Notes: generated from the sequence alone by a model not told the origin. Positions 8,088 through 18,828 are shown, counted from the first letter of the stretch. The stretch: DNA of 53,745 nucleotides from Actinomadura bangladeshensis (GCF_004348335.1 NZ_SMJW01000019.1:1-53745); one strand, 5' to 3'. Program-made: numbers and translations.

Positions 8088-8609
8088 GTGGAGGTCGTGA
8101 TCCGGCGTGCCCGTACCGCCGACGTTCAGGAGATCCGCAGGCTGGTCGATCTGTACGCCGGATCGGGGCGACGCCTGCTGAAGAAGAGCACGGTGAAGCT
8201 GTACGAGGACGTCCAGGAGTTCTGGGTGGCCGAGGACGTCCGGCAGGGGTCGCCGGGGCCCGTGATCGGCTGCGGCGCGCTGCACGTGATGTGGGAGGAC
8301 CTCGCGGAGGTCCGCTCCGTCGCCGTGGACAAGGGGCACGGAGGGCGCGGCATCGGGCACCGCATCGTCACCCGGCTTCTGGACACCGCGCGGGAACTGG
8401 GCGTGCGGCGGGTGTTCTGCCTTACCTTCGAGGTGGAGTTCTTCGGCCGCCACGGCTTCCAGCAGATCCTCGGGACTCCGGTGGCGCCAGAGGTGTACGA
8501 GGAGCTTCTCCGCTCTTACGACGAAGGCGTGGCAGAGTTCTTGGACCTCGATCGGGTCAAGCCCAATACGTTGGGCAACACCCGGATGTTGCTTCGCCTG
8601 GAGGACTGA
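8088..8609 (+). CDS. GNAT amino-acid N-acetyltransferase (ArgA-like)
   Basis: A 173-residue GNAT protein. IRRARTADVQEIRRLVDLYA opens the fold, CGALHVMWEDLAEVRSVAVD is strand beta-4, and HGGRGIGHRIVTRLL is the acetyl-CoA pyrophosphate loop (Q/RxxGxG/A). The arrangement matches the actinobacterial single-domain ArgA type (M. tuberculosis Rv2747), which makes N-acetylglutamate for arginine synthesis. The specific substrate is inferred from that resemblance. The GTG at 8088 follows a GATAAT-like -10 at 8071-8076, suggesting a leaderless mRNA; a second in-frame GTG at 8097 is possible. Confidence 0.85.
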   Translation: MEVVIRRARTADVQEIRRLVDLYAGSGRRLLKKSTVKLYEDVQEFWVAEDVRQGSPGPVIGCGALHVMWEDLAEVRSVAVDKGHGGRGIGHRIVTRLLDTARELGVRRVFCLTFEVEFFGRHGFQQILGTPVAPEVYEELLRSYDEGVAEFLDLDRVKPNTLGNTRMLLRLED

Positions 8610-8614
8610 CCCAA

Positions 8615-9430
8615 ATGAGCGATTCCCCCAACCGCGGGCGGCGTTACCAGCAGCCGCAGGGGCAGGGTTCCTACGGCCCGCCGCCCCCGTACCAAGGTCC
8701 CCAGTGGCAGCAACCGCAGCAGCCTCAGCAACCCCAGCAGCGGCAGCCGTCGACGCAGCAATGGCAGCAGCAGCCCCAGCAGGACTGGGGGCAGACCTAC
8801 GAGTCGTCCTACGACCAGTACGGCGACGCCTACGGCGACTCCCACGGCGGTGAGATGCAACTGGCCCCGATCCTCCGGCGGGCCGGTGCCAGGGTCATCG
8901 ACAACGCTCTCGTCGCCGTCTTCGGGTTCGCGCTCGTCCTGCCCGTGACGGTCGCCGCGTTCGGGCTCGGCGACAAGAGCGGCAGCGACCAGGACGAGGG
9001 CGGCATCTGGAACTGGCCCATCATCTTCACCCTGTTCTGCGTCATGTCGGTGCTGCCGTTCCTCTATGAGGCCGTCCAGCTGTCGATGTGGGGACGGACG
9101 CTGGGCAAGCGCGTCCTGGGCCTGGGCATCGTCCAGGCGCGCCCTGCGGGACGCCCCATGAGCACGACACAGGCGGTATGGCGAGCGGGGATCGTCCACG
9201 TCGGCTACCAGGTCGGTGTCTTCTTCTTCCTCATCCTGGCGGTGATGGTGTGGGAGTACGCCGCGTATGGGATGGCCCTTGTCTGGGTGGGCGGCCTGAT
9301 GGCCTACCTGTGGGCGATCTGGGACCAGCCCCTGCACCAGGCCCTGCACGACCGTTTCGCCGGCACGCTCGTCATCGATGAGCGGACCGGATACGACGAG
9401 TACTCCGAATACACCGAGTACGCGGAGTAG
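8615..9430 (+). CDS. RDD-family membrane protein with Gln-rich N terminus
   Basis: A 271-residue membrane protein. Residues 1-75 are a low-complexity Gln/Pro/Tyr-rich cytoplasmic tail with QQPQQPQQPQQ runs. The RDD domain follows: LRRAGARVIDNALV with the defining Arg and Asp, then hydrophobic segments FGFALVLPVTVAAFGL, IFTLFCVMSVLPFLYEAVQL and FFFLILAVMVWEYAAYGMAL, and a closing HDRFAGTLVI. MWGRTLGKRVLGLGIV is the conserved loop. It starts 5 bp after the GNAT gene and is followed by a second RDD gene. RDD proteins are poorly characterised; some act in ion transport. Confidence 0.85.
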   Translation: MSDSPNRGRRYQQPQGQGSYGPPPPYQGPQWQQPQQPQQPQQRQPSTQQWQQQPQQDWGQTYESSYDQYGDAYGDSHGGEMQLAPILRRAGARVIDNALVAVFGFALVLPVTVAAFGLGDKSGSDQDEGGIWNWPIIFTLFCVMSVLPFLYEAVQLSMWGRTLGKRVLGLGIVQARPAGRPMSTTQAVWRAGIVHVGYQVGVFFFLILAVMVWEYAAYGMALVWVGGLMAYLWAIWDQPLHQALHDRFAGTLVIDERTGYDEYSEYTEYAE

Positions 9431-9437
9431 GGCCGCG

Positions 9438-10085
9438 ATGGCGGTTCCCCTTGCCGAACCCGGCCAGCGGCTGCTGGCGCGCGTCGTCGACACGCTCGTC
9501 GTCGGCGTGCCCGTCATCGTCGTCATCCGCGAACTGGTGTCCGGACACATGGTGGACGTCGTCGCGCCGCCCGCCGTGGCCGGCTGCATGCTCCTGTACG
9601 AGGCGGTCCAGCTGGCCCTCTGGGGCCGGACGCTGGGCAAGCGCTTCGCAGGCATCGAGGTCGTCACCGCCTTGCCCGCCGCAGAGGCGGGCAAGGCGGA
9701 CGCAGAGGAGGCGAGCGGTGCGCCCATGGGCGGCCTTGGGGACATCCCCGTCTCCGTTCCGGGCTTCGTGCCGGTGACCGCGCCTCCAGAGGCGGAGACC
9801 GCGTCTGGAGGCGCCGCGTCCCACGGGGGCGCGTCCGAAGGCGCCGTGCCCGGCGAAGTGGAGGCCGGGGCTCATCCCGGCGTGCTGCACTGCGTTCTCC
9901 GGGCCGCGGTCTATTCGCTGCCGATCGCGGTGCGCCCGGTTCCCGTCCTCGGCGTCTTGGCGAGCGTCGTCTGGGTCGTGAACGCCGGGGTCCTGTTCGA
10001 GGGGACGCGCCGCCAGGCCGTCCATGACAGGCTCGCGGGGACACTCGTTGTAAAGCGCGCACGCCGCGATTCCCAGGGCTTCTGA
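9438..10085 (+). CDS. RDD-family membrane protein
   Basis: A 215-residue RDD protein, a diverged partner of the preceding gene. It keeps RLLARVVDTLVVGVPVIVVI, LYEAVQLALWGRTLGKRFAG and the terminal VHDRLAGTLVVK. An Ala/Gly/Pro/Glu-rich insert (about residues 78-145) separates the two halves where the first copy has only a short loop. The ATG at 9438 lies 7 bp after the upstream stop, so the two are probably co-translated. Longer in-frame starts inside the upstream gene are unlikely. Function is unknown. Confidence 0.8.
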   Translation: MAVPLAEPGQRLLARVVDTLVVGVPVIVVIRELVSGHMVDVVAPPAVAGCMLLYEAVQLALWGRTLGKRFAGIEVVTALPAAEAGKADAEEASGAPMGGLGDIPVSVPGFVPVTAPPEAETASGGAASHGGASEGAVPGEVEAGAHPGVLHCVLRAAVYSLPIAVRPVPVLGVLASVVWVVNAGVLFEGTRRQAVHDRLAGTLVVKRARRDSQGF

Positions 10086-10339
10086 GGCCCGCTCAGGCCC
10101 GTTCGGGCGCCCTCGGAGGAGGCTTGATCCCCGGCGCCGCCGTCCGTTCGGCGATCTATCGCAGGACGACGGTATTCACTTGCCTTCTACATCCTTCCGA
10201 GATGCCCGGGTCTGTTTCGGACGCTCGCGTTCGCGGGCGATTCCCAGCTTGTTCCGGTTACGGCCCTGAATCCACCGGGATCTGTCGTGTCCCGGATGCC
10301 GCCTCCGGATTGAAAGTTGCTTCCCGCGCTGTTGCCGCG

Positions 10340-10411
10340 CCGCCAACTGCGCGGACTACTGCGCCGTCTACTGTGTCGCCTACCGCGCCGACTACTGTGC
10401 CGTCCGCGGTG
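10340..10411 (+). repeat. Six degenerate 12-bp tandem repeats
   Basis: Units such as CGGACTACTGCG, CCGTCTACTGTG and CCGACTACTGTG run head to tail from 10340 to 10411. In one frame they read as a period-4 Pro/Ser-Thr-Thr-Ala/Val pattern, like a secreted-protein linker, but the surrounding frame does not look coding. Confidence 0.7.
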
Positions 10412-11064
10412 TCGCTTCATAGCGGTACCGGACTTACTCTGGATGCGACACCGTCTCACCGGAACGGACTTTCCCGCACGCATGCGCGCGGCGGCGGTTG
10501 GTGGACCACGTTCGCCCTGCCGCTCCCGTGTCCGAGGACGAAGAACTGGGGATCGGGCGGTCGGATTGTGCCTCAATCTCCTGATTTCCGGCTTCAAGGG
10601 CGAGGGTGGGCTTCGGCGGGATCGCCGATGGCCGTGGGGATGGCGACTTCCCGTCCGGTGGGCGGCGTATGGGCGGCGGAACCGTGAGCCGTCCGGCGGC
10701 GGAACAGATTTTCGGCGCCGCCGAGTCCGCCGTTATCCCTCGACATCCGCCGGTCAGGCGATGATCTCCGCGAAAGCGGGAGCCCGGCGAACCCGCTCCA
10801 ATGGACTGCAGCCCCTCTGCCCTGGTCGCGCCTGTCATGGGAGGTCGGGCGCGGTGGACCGCGGCAGTGGCCGGTGACACCGGTCACGTGCCAAAACCCC
10901 ATGACGTCCCCGCGCAGGAAATTCACCCGCGCCGAGCCGCGCCGGGCCCCTCGCCCGGGCCCCGGAGGCATCGGAAACGGCGATCGCGATTACGGCCGGT
11001 CACCGCACGGAAGACGACTTCGACCGGATCCCGGTTGGTTCCCGGTTCATCGCCGAGCCTTGAA

Positions 11065-11094
11065 TTGTCATCCGCGGAGTTCTCGGTATATCTT
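11065..11094 (+). promoter_or_regulatory. Candidate lsr2 promoter
   Basis: TTGTCA (11065-11070) and TATCTT (11089-11094) are separated by 18 nt in an AT-richer patch about 45-75 bp before the lsr2 ATG. Such AT-rich DNA would also be a natural site for Lsr2 autorepression. Confidence 0.4.
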
Positions 11095-11138
11095 TGTCAA
11101 CCGATTGAAAGTTTGCTCCAGCCGAAAGGTCTGTCCCC

Positions 11139-11462
11139 ATGGCACAGAAGGTTCAGGTGCTTCTCGTCGACGACCTCGACGGTGGCGAGGCGGACGAGAC
11201 CGTAGCGTTCTCGATCGACGGCGCCTCCTACGAGATCGACCTCAGTGGCGCCAACGCAACGAAGCTGCGGGAATCGCTGCAGCCGTTCGTGGAGAAGTCC
11301 CGCAAGGCGGGCACGGTCTCGCGTCGCCGCCGGCAGCGCGGCGCGTCCAGCCGGGAACGCAGCGCCGAGATCCGCGCCTGGGCCAAGAACAATGGCATCA
11401 AGGTCAATGAGCGCGGACGCATCCCGGCCCACGTGATCGAGCAGTACGAGGCGGCCAGCTGA
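11139..11462 (+). CDS. lsr2: Lsr2 nucleoid-associated protein / xenogeneic silencer
   Basis: A 107-residue H-NS-like protein that coats AT-rich, often foreign, DNA and silences it. The N-terminal dimerisation/bridging domain ([26 protein letters not shown]) and the C-terminal DNA-binding domain with [15 protein letters not shown] are both present; RGR is the AT-hook-like minor-groove motif. A basic linker (SRRRRQRG) joins them. Length is typical. It has its own promoter and a strong terminator, so it is probably monocistronic. The lsr2-clpC order is conserved in actinobacteria. It is a candidate silencer of the AT-richer R-M genes at 48-50.7 kb. Confidence 0.95.
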   Translation: MAQKVQVLLVDDLDGGEADETVAFSIDGASYEIDLSGANATKLRESLQPFVEKSRKAGTVSRRRRQRGASSRERSAEIRAWAKNNGIKVNERGRIPAHVIEQYEAAS

Positions 11463-11478
11463 GCCGCTCTCCCACTGG

Positions 11479-11507
11479 CGGCCCGTCTCCGTTAACGAGA
11501 CGGGCCG
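11479..11507 (+). terminator. Rho-independent terminator of lsr2
   Basis: An 11-bp perfect stem CGGCCCGTCTC/GAGACGGGCCG with a 7-nt loop (CGTTAAC) starts 17 nt after the lsr2 stop and is followed by the T-rich TTCGTCGTTT. Confidence 0.9.
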
Positions 11508-11708
11508 TTCGTCGTTTCACGATCCATCCCCGCCCGTGTTATACGCGTCGTCCAGTCTCCGGCGCGTTTCCGGCCGTCCGGCCCGCGGCGTTTCGGAGCC
11601 GTCTGCCGGGGTGCGTTTCGCGGGCCGTCCGGTCACGCCGTGTTTCCGGAAGCGTCCGGCCGTCCGGGCGCGCCGATTCGGCCCGCGCCGCGATGCGCAT
11701 CGCGATGC

Positions 11709-11732
11709 CCGACCGATCCGCGGACCGATCCG
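11709..11732 (+). repeat. 12-bp perfect tandem repeat upstream of clpC
   Basis: GACCGATCCGCG occurs twice in direct tandem (11709-11720, 11721-11732), 13 bp before the first ClgR-like box. It lies in the non-coding stretch 11518-12064, where I see no gene. Function is unknown. Confidence 0.7.
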
Positions 11733-11744
11733 CGCAACGGATTC

Positions 11745-11766
11745 GGCCGTTCGCTTGTGGCGTAGC
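11745..11766 (+). promoter_or_regulatory. ClgR-like operator, distal copy
   Basis: CCGTTCGCTTGTGGCGTAGC (plus GG) contains the CGC-N5-GCG core of the ClgR box. ClgR is the actinobacterial activator of clpC and clpP. The same 22-bp element recurs at 11876-11897 with one mismatch. It lies 299 bp before the clpC start. Confidence 0.5.
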
Positions 11767-11875
11767 GGCAGCGGGGTTCGGTGCGGACGCGGCGAGGTAC
11801 ACAGGCGGCGCGGGCGGAACTGCGACCCCCATTCGGCAGGCTCGGCCCGCGCCCCGCTCGACCTGCGGAAAGCCC

Positions 11876-11897
11876 CCGTTCGCTTGCGGCGTAGCGG
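11876..11897 (+). promoter_or_regulatory. ClgR-like operator, proximal copy
   Basis: The second copy of the 22-bp element, with GTTCGCTTGCGGCGTAG as its core. It ends 168 bp before the clpC ATG and 24 bp before a TTGGAT -35-like sequence (11922-11927), an activator-compatible position. Direct duplication of a 22-bp sequence in a non-coding stretch argues against chance. Confidence 0.5.
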
Positions 11898-12064
11898 GAA
11901 CATGACGCACCGATGCGGTAGTTGGATGAGACTGAACAGCGCATAGCTGGGGAACGTCTCCTGGTGGGAGTGCACCGGGCGGCCTCCTCGGGGCGGGCTA
12001 GCATGCGGAAGGACAGTTCCGGACGTTCCGGACTCTGCCCAACCGCTCTGTGAGGAGCGACGAG

Positions 12065-14599
<2,535 letters not shown>

Positions 14600-14611
14600 C
14601 GTCCACGCGAG

Positions 14612-14646
14612 GGGCCCGCGGCCGGATCCGTTCCGGCCGCGGGCCC
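14612..14646 (+). terminator. Terminator of clpC
   Basis: A perfect 15-bp stem GGGCCCGCGGCCGGA/TCCGGCCGCGGGCCC with a 5-nt loop, 12 nt after the clpC stop, followed by TTCC. Confidence 0.9.
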
Positions 14647-14809
14647 TTCCGCATGCCCGCGACCGGGCGGTGGGGCAGGCCGTTCGGGACGGTGCCGGCG
14701 GGCATATCCGGCCGCGAGCAGGGGATGCATCCGCCTACGCGGCCCGCGCGCAACTTGTGTGCGCGGAGGACCCGCGTACGCGACCCGACTCGACGCAGCA
14801 GGAGCCAAC

Positions 14810-15205
14810 GTGAGCCGACCGCCGCGCATGACCCTGTCCGCCCCCGTCCTGGACGCTCCCGACCCGCAAGCGCTCGCCGACTTCTACCAGCGCCTCCTGG
14901 GGTGGACGGTCGTCCAGCAGCATGCCGACTGGGTGAAACTGCGGCCGCCGGGCGGAGGCACCGGCCTGTCCTTCCAGACGGAGCCGATCTACGAGCCCCC
15001 GACCTGGCCCGCCGCCGAGGGCACCCAGCAGATCGAGGCCCACCTCGACTTCGAGGTGGACGACCTGGAGGCCGCCTGCGACCACGCGGAGGCCGTGGGA
15101 GCCGTCCTGGCGGACTTCCAGCCCGAAGACGACGTCCGCGTCTACCTCGACCCCGCGGGCCACCCCTTCTGCCTCTTCCTCCCCGAACCCGAGTCGCCCG
15201 CCTAG
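14810..15205 (+). CDS. VOC-superfamily (glyoxalase/bleomycin-resistance-like) protein
   Basis: A 131-residue protein of the vicinal-oxygen-chelate fold. The start of the fold reads LSAPVLDAPDPQALADFYQR, followed by LLGWTVVQQHADWVKL, and the second module carries IEAHLDFEVDDLEAACDHA and VRVYLDPAGHPFCLFLP. The HLDFEVDD and DPAGHPFCL pieces are characteristic of the small stand-alone actinomycete group. The GTG at 14810 has AGGAG 5 nt upstream. Substrate is unknown; glyoxalase I activity is not implied. Confidence 0.88.
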   Translation: MSRPPRMTLSAPVLDAPDPQALADFYQRLLGWTVVQQHADWVKLRPPGGGTGLSFQTEPIYEPPTWPAAEGTQQIEAHLDFEVDDLEAACDHAEAVGAVLADFQPEDDVRVYLDPAGHPFCLFLPEPESPA

Positions 15206-15438
15206 CAGACGCGATCCCGCACCACCCGCACGAACGAAGAACCAGGCATCGACGGTAACGCCCGACGCCCCCTTGAAGGCCGGCACGGCGCCTCGCACCG
15301 GGCTGGGGGCACCAGCACGCCCGCCGCCTTGTGCCACCGGTTTTCCACAGAACGCCGTTCTACTTCCTTGTCTCCTCCCCGTCCCAGAGGATTCCAGTGG
15401 ACGCGGGAGATGTCGGAGGCGGGGAATAGTGTTCGAAC

Positions 15439-16110
15439 ATGCGATCGAATGTGGTCGGGGCGGCGGCGGAGGAGTTCCGGCGGCGGGAAGCACGCGTGCC
15501 GGTCGGCGAGGCGCGTATCGCGGAGGCCTTCCGGCGGGACGTACGGGCCCGCGCGCCGGAAACGATCCCGATCTTCCGCTCCCGGCTGCAGGGCGAACTG
15601 CTCGCGCGCCTGCTGCTGGGTCCGGTGCGCGAGGTGTCGATGCTCGACCTGGCCGTGATGCTGCGCACCGACCTCGCGTCCGTGATGCGCGAGGTCGAAA
15701 GGCTGGCGCGGGCGGGCATCCTCACGCTCCGCCGCACCCTGGCCGGGCGGCTGGCGGCACGCAACGCGGCGAGTCCGCTCTACGAGCCGCTCGCCCACCT
15801 CCTGATGCTGACGTTCGGCCCCGCGGCGGTCGTGGCAAAGGAGTTCGGTCGGCTGCCGTCCGTCCGGGAGCTCTACCTCTTCGGGGCCTGGGCCGAGCGG
15901 TACGAGCATCCGCGGGGCGACGGTCCCGGCGATGTCGAAGTGCTGGTGATCGGCGACGTGGGCCCGGACGCCGCGTTCGACGCGGCCCAGGAGGCGGCCG
16001 CGCGCCTCGGCCTCCCCGTCCACCCGGTCGTCCGCACCTCCGCCCAGTGGGACGAAGACACCGACCCCTTCCTCCGCGAGATCCGAGCCGCCCCTCTGAC
16101 AAGGCTCTGA
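15439..16110 (+). CDS. wHTH-nucleotidyltransferase fusion (ArsR-like/MNT)
   Basis: A 223-residue protein. Residues 48-100 form a winged helix (LQGELLARLLLGPVREVSML, MREVERLARAGILTLRR). Residues about 128-223 resemble a minimal nucleotidyltransferase (YLFGAWAERY, then GDVEVLVIGD). In active MNT proteins the signature is GS followed by DxD; here it is GA (149-150) and D165/E167, so activity is uncertain. Such fusions are common and uncharacterised in actinomycetes. The ATG at 15439 is the first good start; no HEPN partner gene adjoins, so it is not an obvious toxin-antitoxin pair. Confidence 0.7.
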   Translation: MRSNVVGAAAEEFRRREARVPVGEARIAEAFRRDVRARAPETIPIFRSRLQGELLARLLLGPVREVSMLDLAVMLRTDLASVMREVERLARAGILTLRRTLAGRLAARNAASPLYEPLAHLLMLTFGPAAVVAKEFGRLPSVRELYLFGAWAERYEHPRGDGPGDVEVLVIGDVGPDAAFDAAQEAAARLGLPVHPVVRTSAQWDEDTDPFLREIRAAPLTRL

Positions 16111-16444
16111 GCCAACAGGGAGCCGCCGCAGCCCCCGACGACAGCACGGCCACGATCAAGACGTGGTCCACAGTCGCGCCCGTGGTCGCGACCCGCCGCT
16201 GGCTCAAGTCGTGGTTCGCCGTCACGGTGCGGCCGAAGAAGACGCTGTCGAGTCCGGTGTCCCGGGTAAGCCGGACTGGGTGACCAGATCGTCCAACCGG
16301 GCCGTTCCCGCGATGCTGAACAGGCCGATGCGCCTGGGGCCTCCTCGGCACGGCCGTCTGCCGCCCGCGAGCACGCGCCGGCGACGCCGTCACTATGCCG
16401 AACGGCCTCAGCACAGAGCCATGGAGCGGGGCATCAAGGGGAGA
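16111..16444 (+). other. 334-nt interval without a recognisable gene
   Basis: It lies between the convergent wHTH-nucleotidyltransferase and adenosine-deaminase genes. Open frames cross it on both strands but have no start context or recognisable product. I see no strong hairpin or repeat. Confidence 0.5.
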
Positions 16445-17419
16445 TCAGGCGGAGTTCAGCCAGGTGGCGATCTCGGAATGGAGGCGGGTCTTCGTCTCGG
16501 GTGGGGCGAAAGAGGCGGTCACGGTGTCGCCGGCCAGTTCGGCGAGGGTGCGGTCGTCGTAGCCGAAGGTGTCGCGCACGTTGGCGTACTCGGTGGTCAG
16601 CGACGTGTTGATCAGCGCAGGGATGTCGGTGTTGAGGGTGACGAGCAGGCCCTCCTCGCGGAGGACGGGGAGGGGATGGGCGTCCAAGGACGGGGCGAAG
16701 CCCAGCGCGACGTTGGACGACGGGCACACTTCGAGCGGAATCCCGCGTTCCCGGACCTCCGCCACAAGATCGGGGTCGTCCAGGATGCGGATGCCGTGGC
16801 CGAGGCGCTCGGCGCGCCCGGGGCCGAGGGCCTGCCGGATGCTGGCGGGCCCCTCGCCTTCGCCCGCGTGGTGGACGACGTGCAGCCCGGCGTCGCGGGC
16901 GGCGGCGAACACCTCGGTGAACGGGTCGCCGGGATGGGCCTCATCGCCCGCGAGCCCGACGGCGATCACGCGCTCGTGGCGGCGGGCGAGGTCGAGCGTC
17001 CGCCAGGCGCGTTCGACGGAACGGCGCCGGGAGTGGTCGAGGATGAGGCGGCACTCGATCCCGAACGCGTCCTGTCCGGCCTCCAGGCCTTCCAGGACGG
17101 CTTGGAGGGGCATGCCGAGGTCGCCGAGCCGCTCACCGTGCCCGGCGGCCGTGAACGACACCTCGGCGTAGCGGACGCCTTGGGCGGATTCGTCCGCGCA
17201 GAACTCGTAGGCGATGCGGCGGAAGTCGGCGGGGCGCCGCAGGCAGGCCCGGACGAGGTCGTTCCGCGCGAAGAAGGAGGCGAAGTCGCCGAACGTGCCC
17301 GCATGGGCCGGTACCTCCACACGGTTGGCCGCGCTGATCTCCCGCAGCGTGGCCCACCGGACGGTGCTCTCCAGATGGACGTGCAGATGGGCTTTGGGCA
17401 GGCTCAGCAGGTCGCGCAC
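16445..17419 (-). CDS. Adenosine deaminase-family protein
   Basis: A 324-residue amidohydrolase of the Add family, which deaminates adenosine or related purines. Metal and catalytic motifs are LPKAHLHVHLES at the start (the HxH pair), VVHHAGEGEGP in the middle, RLGHGI, CPSSNVAL and the late LLVTLNTDIPAL. In canonical adenosine deaminase the last motif is NTDDP; here the second Asp is Ile, so substrate preference may differ. The gene stands alone, convergent to the wHTH-nucleotidyltransferase and divergent from the NADAR gene. True adenosine deaminase is the best guess, but other adenine-nucleoside substrates are possible. Confidence 0.85.
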   Translation of the reverse strand: MRDLLSLPKAHLHVHLESTVRWATLREISAANRVEVPAHAGTFGDFASFFARNDLVRACLRRPADFRRIAYEFCADESAQGVRYAEVSFTAAGHGERLGDLGMPLQAVLEGLEAGQDAFGIECRLILDHSRRRSVERAWRTLDLARRHERVIAVGLAGDEAHPGDPFTEVFAAARDAGLHVVHHAGEGEGPASIRQALGPGRAERLGHGIRILDDPDLVAEVRERGIPLEVCPSSNVALGFAPSLDAHPLPVLREEGLLVTLNTDIPALINTSLTTEYANVRDTFGYDDRTLAELAGDTVTASFAPPETKTRLHSEIATWLNSA

Positions 17420-17706
17420 GCCCGTACGCTACGGCCGTCCCGGCTGCGCCGCCCAACCATTATTCGCGCTGAGCGGCAGGGCAGAGGGAACGCCTGGAAC
17501 CGTACCCGCGTCCGGATCGCCGAAATGATCAAAGACCGGCTGCGCGGCCCGCCGCCGATTGCCTCCACCGGCACGATCGCCGCCCTGAACTGGGCTGCGG
17601 GCATCGAGGCCACTGCGGCGTTCGTCCTGATCTACCAATCGGCTGCGCGGCTCGCCGCCGGTCCCCGGTGCCCGGTCGATCGGCCGGCAGTCCAAGAGGA
17701 GTCAAC

Positions 17707-18828
17707 GTGTCCAACCGCATCCAGCGCATCGAGGATGGGCAGCGCATCGAAGGCATCGCGCGTCCCGTCTTCATCCACAACCTCTCGTACCACTTGACGG
17801 ACCTTCTGGTGTTCGCGGACGGTGCGATCAACTGCTGGGACTGGGTCGACCTGGACGGCCTGCGCGAGAAGCTCGAGTCCGGCTGGGTGGTGACGGAAGT
17901 GCCCGAGGGCGCTGAGATCAGCGCGTTCGAGCTGGGGCGCTGGAAGGCCGCGGAGCCGATGTTCGGCCTCACGCCGGAGATGCTCCTGGGGGAGGTGGCC
18001 GACGACATCGAGAAGCTGAACGGCCGCCCCGACTCCACGGACCGCTGCCTGGCGGCCCTGGACCGCTACCTGGAGTCGCGGGACGAGGCCGACAGGCTGG
18101 CGCTGCGCGAATCGTACCTCGAAATTCCGCAGCACAGGCGGCATTACTCGCTCGGCGATATGGACAATAAAGACCGGCCTCTCGTCTACCTGTGCACCGA
18201 TATCGGAGAGCGTCCGGTCGGCGGATGGTTCGACGACGACGAGATCACGGAGGCCATGCGAGAATGGGCACTAGAATACTTTGCCGAACGTGACCGCGTC
18301 CGCGCCGATTACGCTTCCAGGCGCCCGGCGGACGACCCGAAAGAACCTCCGAAAGGAACGATACGCCTCGGCGGACGCATATTTCCGAAGGGATTTCCCG
18401 AAGATGTGGGAATCCACGTCCTGCAGAACGATTACCCGTCCCCGATCGATGTTGGCGGCCTTGTCTACCCGTCCGTCGTGCATGCCTACTGGGCCTTGGC
18501 CACCGACGATCCCGAGGTCAGGGAGCGAATCCGTGCGGCCGAGCGGCCCGTCGAGGCCCAGGAGTCCGCCGCGGAGGCACCCCGCGTCCAGGACTGGCCG
18601 CACGTGCGGACGGCCGTGATGGCCGGCCTGCTCCGTGCGAAATTCACGCAGCACCCCGAACTGGCGGAAATGCTTCTCGGCACGGGTGACGCACCGATCG
18701 CCTACAGCGGGATGGATTCCGACCACTGGGTCATCCATGGCGGAACGGGACGCAACTGGATCGGCCGACTCCTCGAACTGATCCGCTCCGAACTCCACGC
18801 CCAGAGATCCGGCCTCCCCTTCCCGTGA
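17707..18828 (+). CDS. NADAR-domain protein with unrecognised N-terminal domain
   Basis: A 373-residue protein. Residues about 228-363 match the NADAR/YbiA fold: YPSVVHAYWAL, VRTAVMAGLLRAKFTQHPEL, AEMLLGTGDA and NWIGRLLELIRSEL. NADAR enzymes are N-glycosidases; some remove ADP-ribose from guanine bases in DNA. The usual motif SxEHxxxQ reads SVVHAYW here, so the Glu is absent. Residues 1-200 form a separate acidic, Trp-rich domain (INCWDWVDLDGLREKLESGW) that I cannot name. The GTG at 17707 follows AGAGGAG. The codons appear less GC-biased in the middle (18120-18420) than in neighbours. No DarT-like toxin adjoins. Confidence 0.75.
   Translation: MSNRIQRIEDGQRIEGIARPVFIHNLSYHLTDLLVFADGAINCWDWVDLDGLREKLESGWVVTEVPEGAEISAFELGRWKAAEPMFGLTPEMLLGEVADDIEKLNGRPDSTDRCLAALDRYLESRDEADRLALRESYLEIPQHRRHYSLGDMDNKDRPLVYLCTDIGERPVGGWFDDDEITEAMREWALEYFAERDRVRADYASRRPADDPKEPPKGTIRLGGRIFPKGFPEDVGIHVLQNDYPSPIDVGGLVYPSVVHAYWALATDDPEVRERIRAAERPVEAQESAAEAPRVQDWPHVRTAVMAGLLRAKFTQHPELAEMLLGTGDAPIAYSGMDSDHWVIHGGTGRNWIGRLLELIRSELHAQRSGLPFP

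Larger units (their letters stand above)
10086..11138 (+). other. 1.05-kb gene-poor interval upstream of lsr2
   Basis: Several frames stay open, for example 10124-10687, but none has the third-position GC bias of its neighbours or a recognisable product. The base composition appears less GC-rich than in flanking genes. Contents I can support are a small GCCCG-TT-CGGGC hairpin at 10097-10108 just after the RDD genes, a degenerate 12-bp tandem repeat (10340-10411) and the lsr2 promoter (about 11065-11094). A structured RNA or a fast-evolving small protein cannot be excluded. Confidence 0.45.

Noticed and set aside
10124..10687. 187-codon open frame in the lsr2 upstream interval
   Set aside because: Only the 12-bp repeat looks protein-like; the rest lacks third-position GC bias, a ribosome-binding site and similarity to anything I know.
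15722..16414. Minus-strand frame across the nucleotidyltransferase gene and the 16111-16444 gap
   Set aside because: It overlaps a better-supported gene on the other strand, has low-complexity Arg/Pro/Gly text and no start context.
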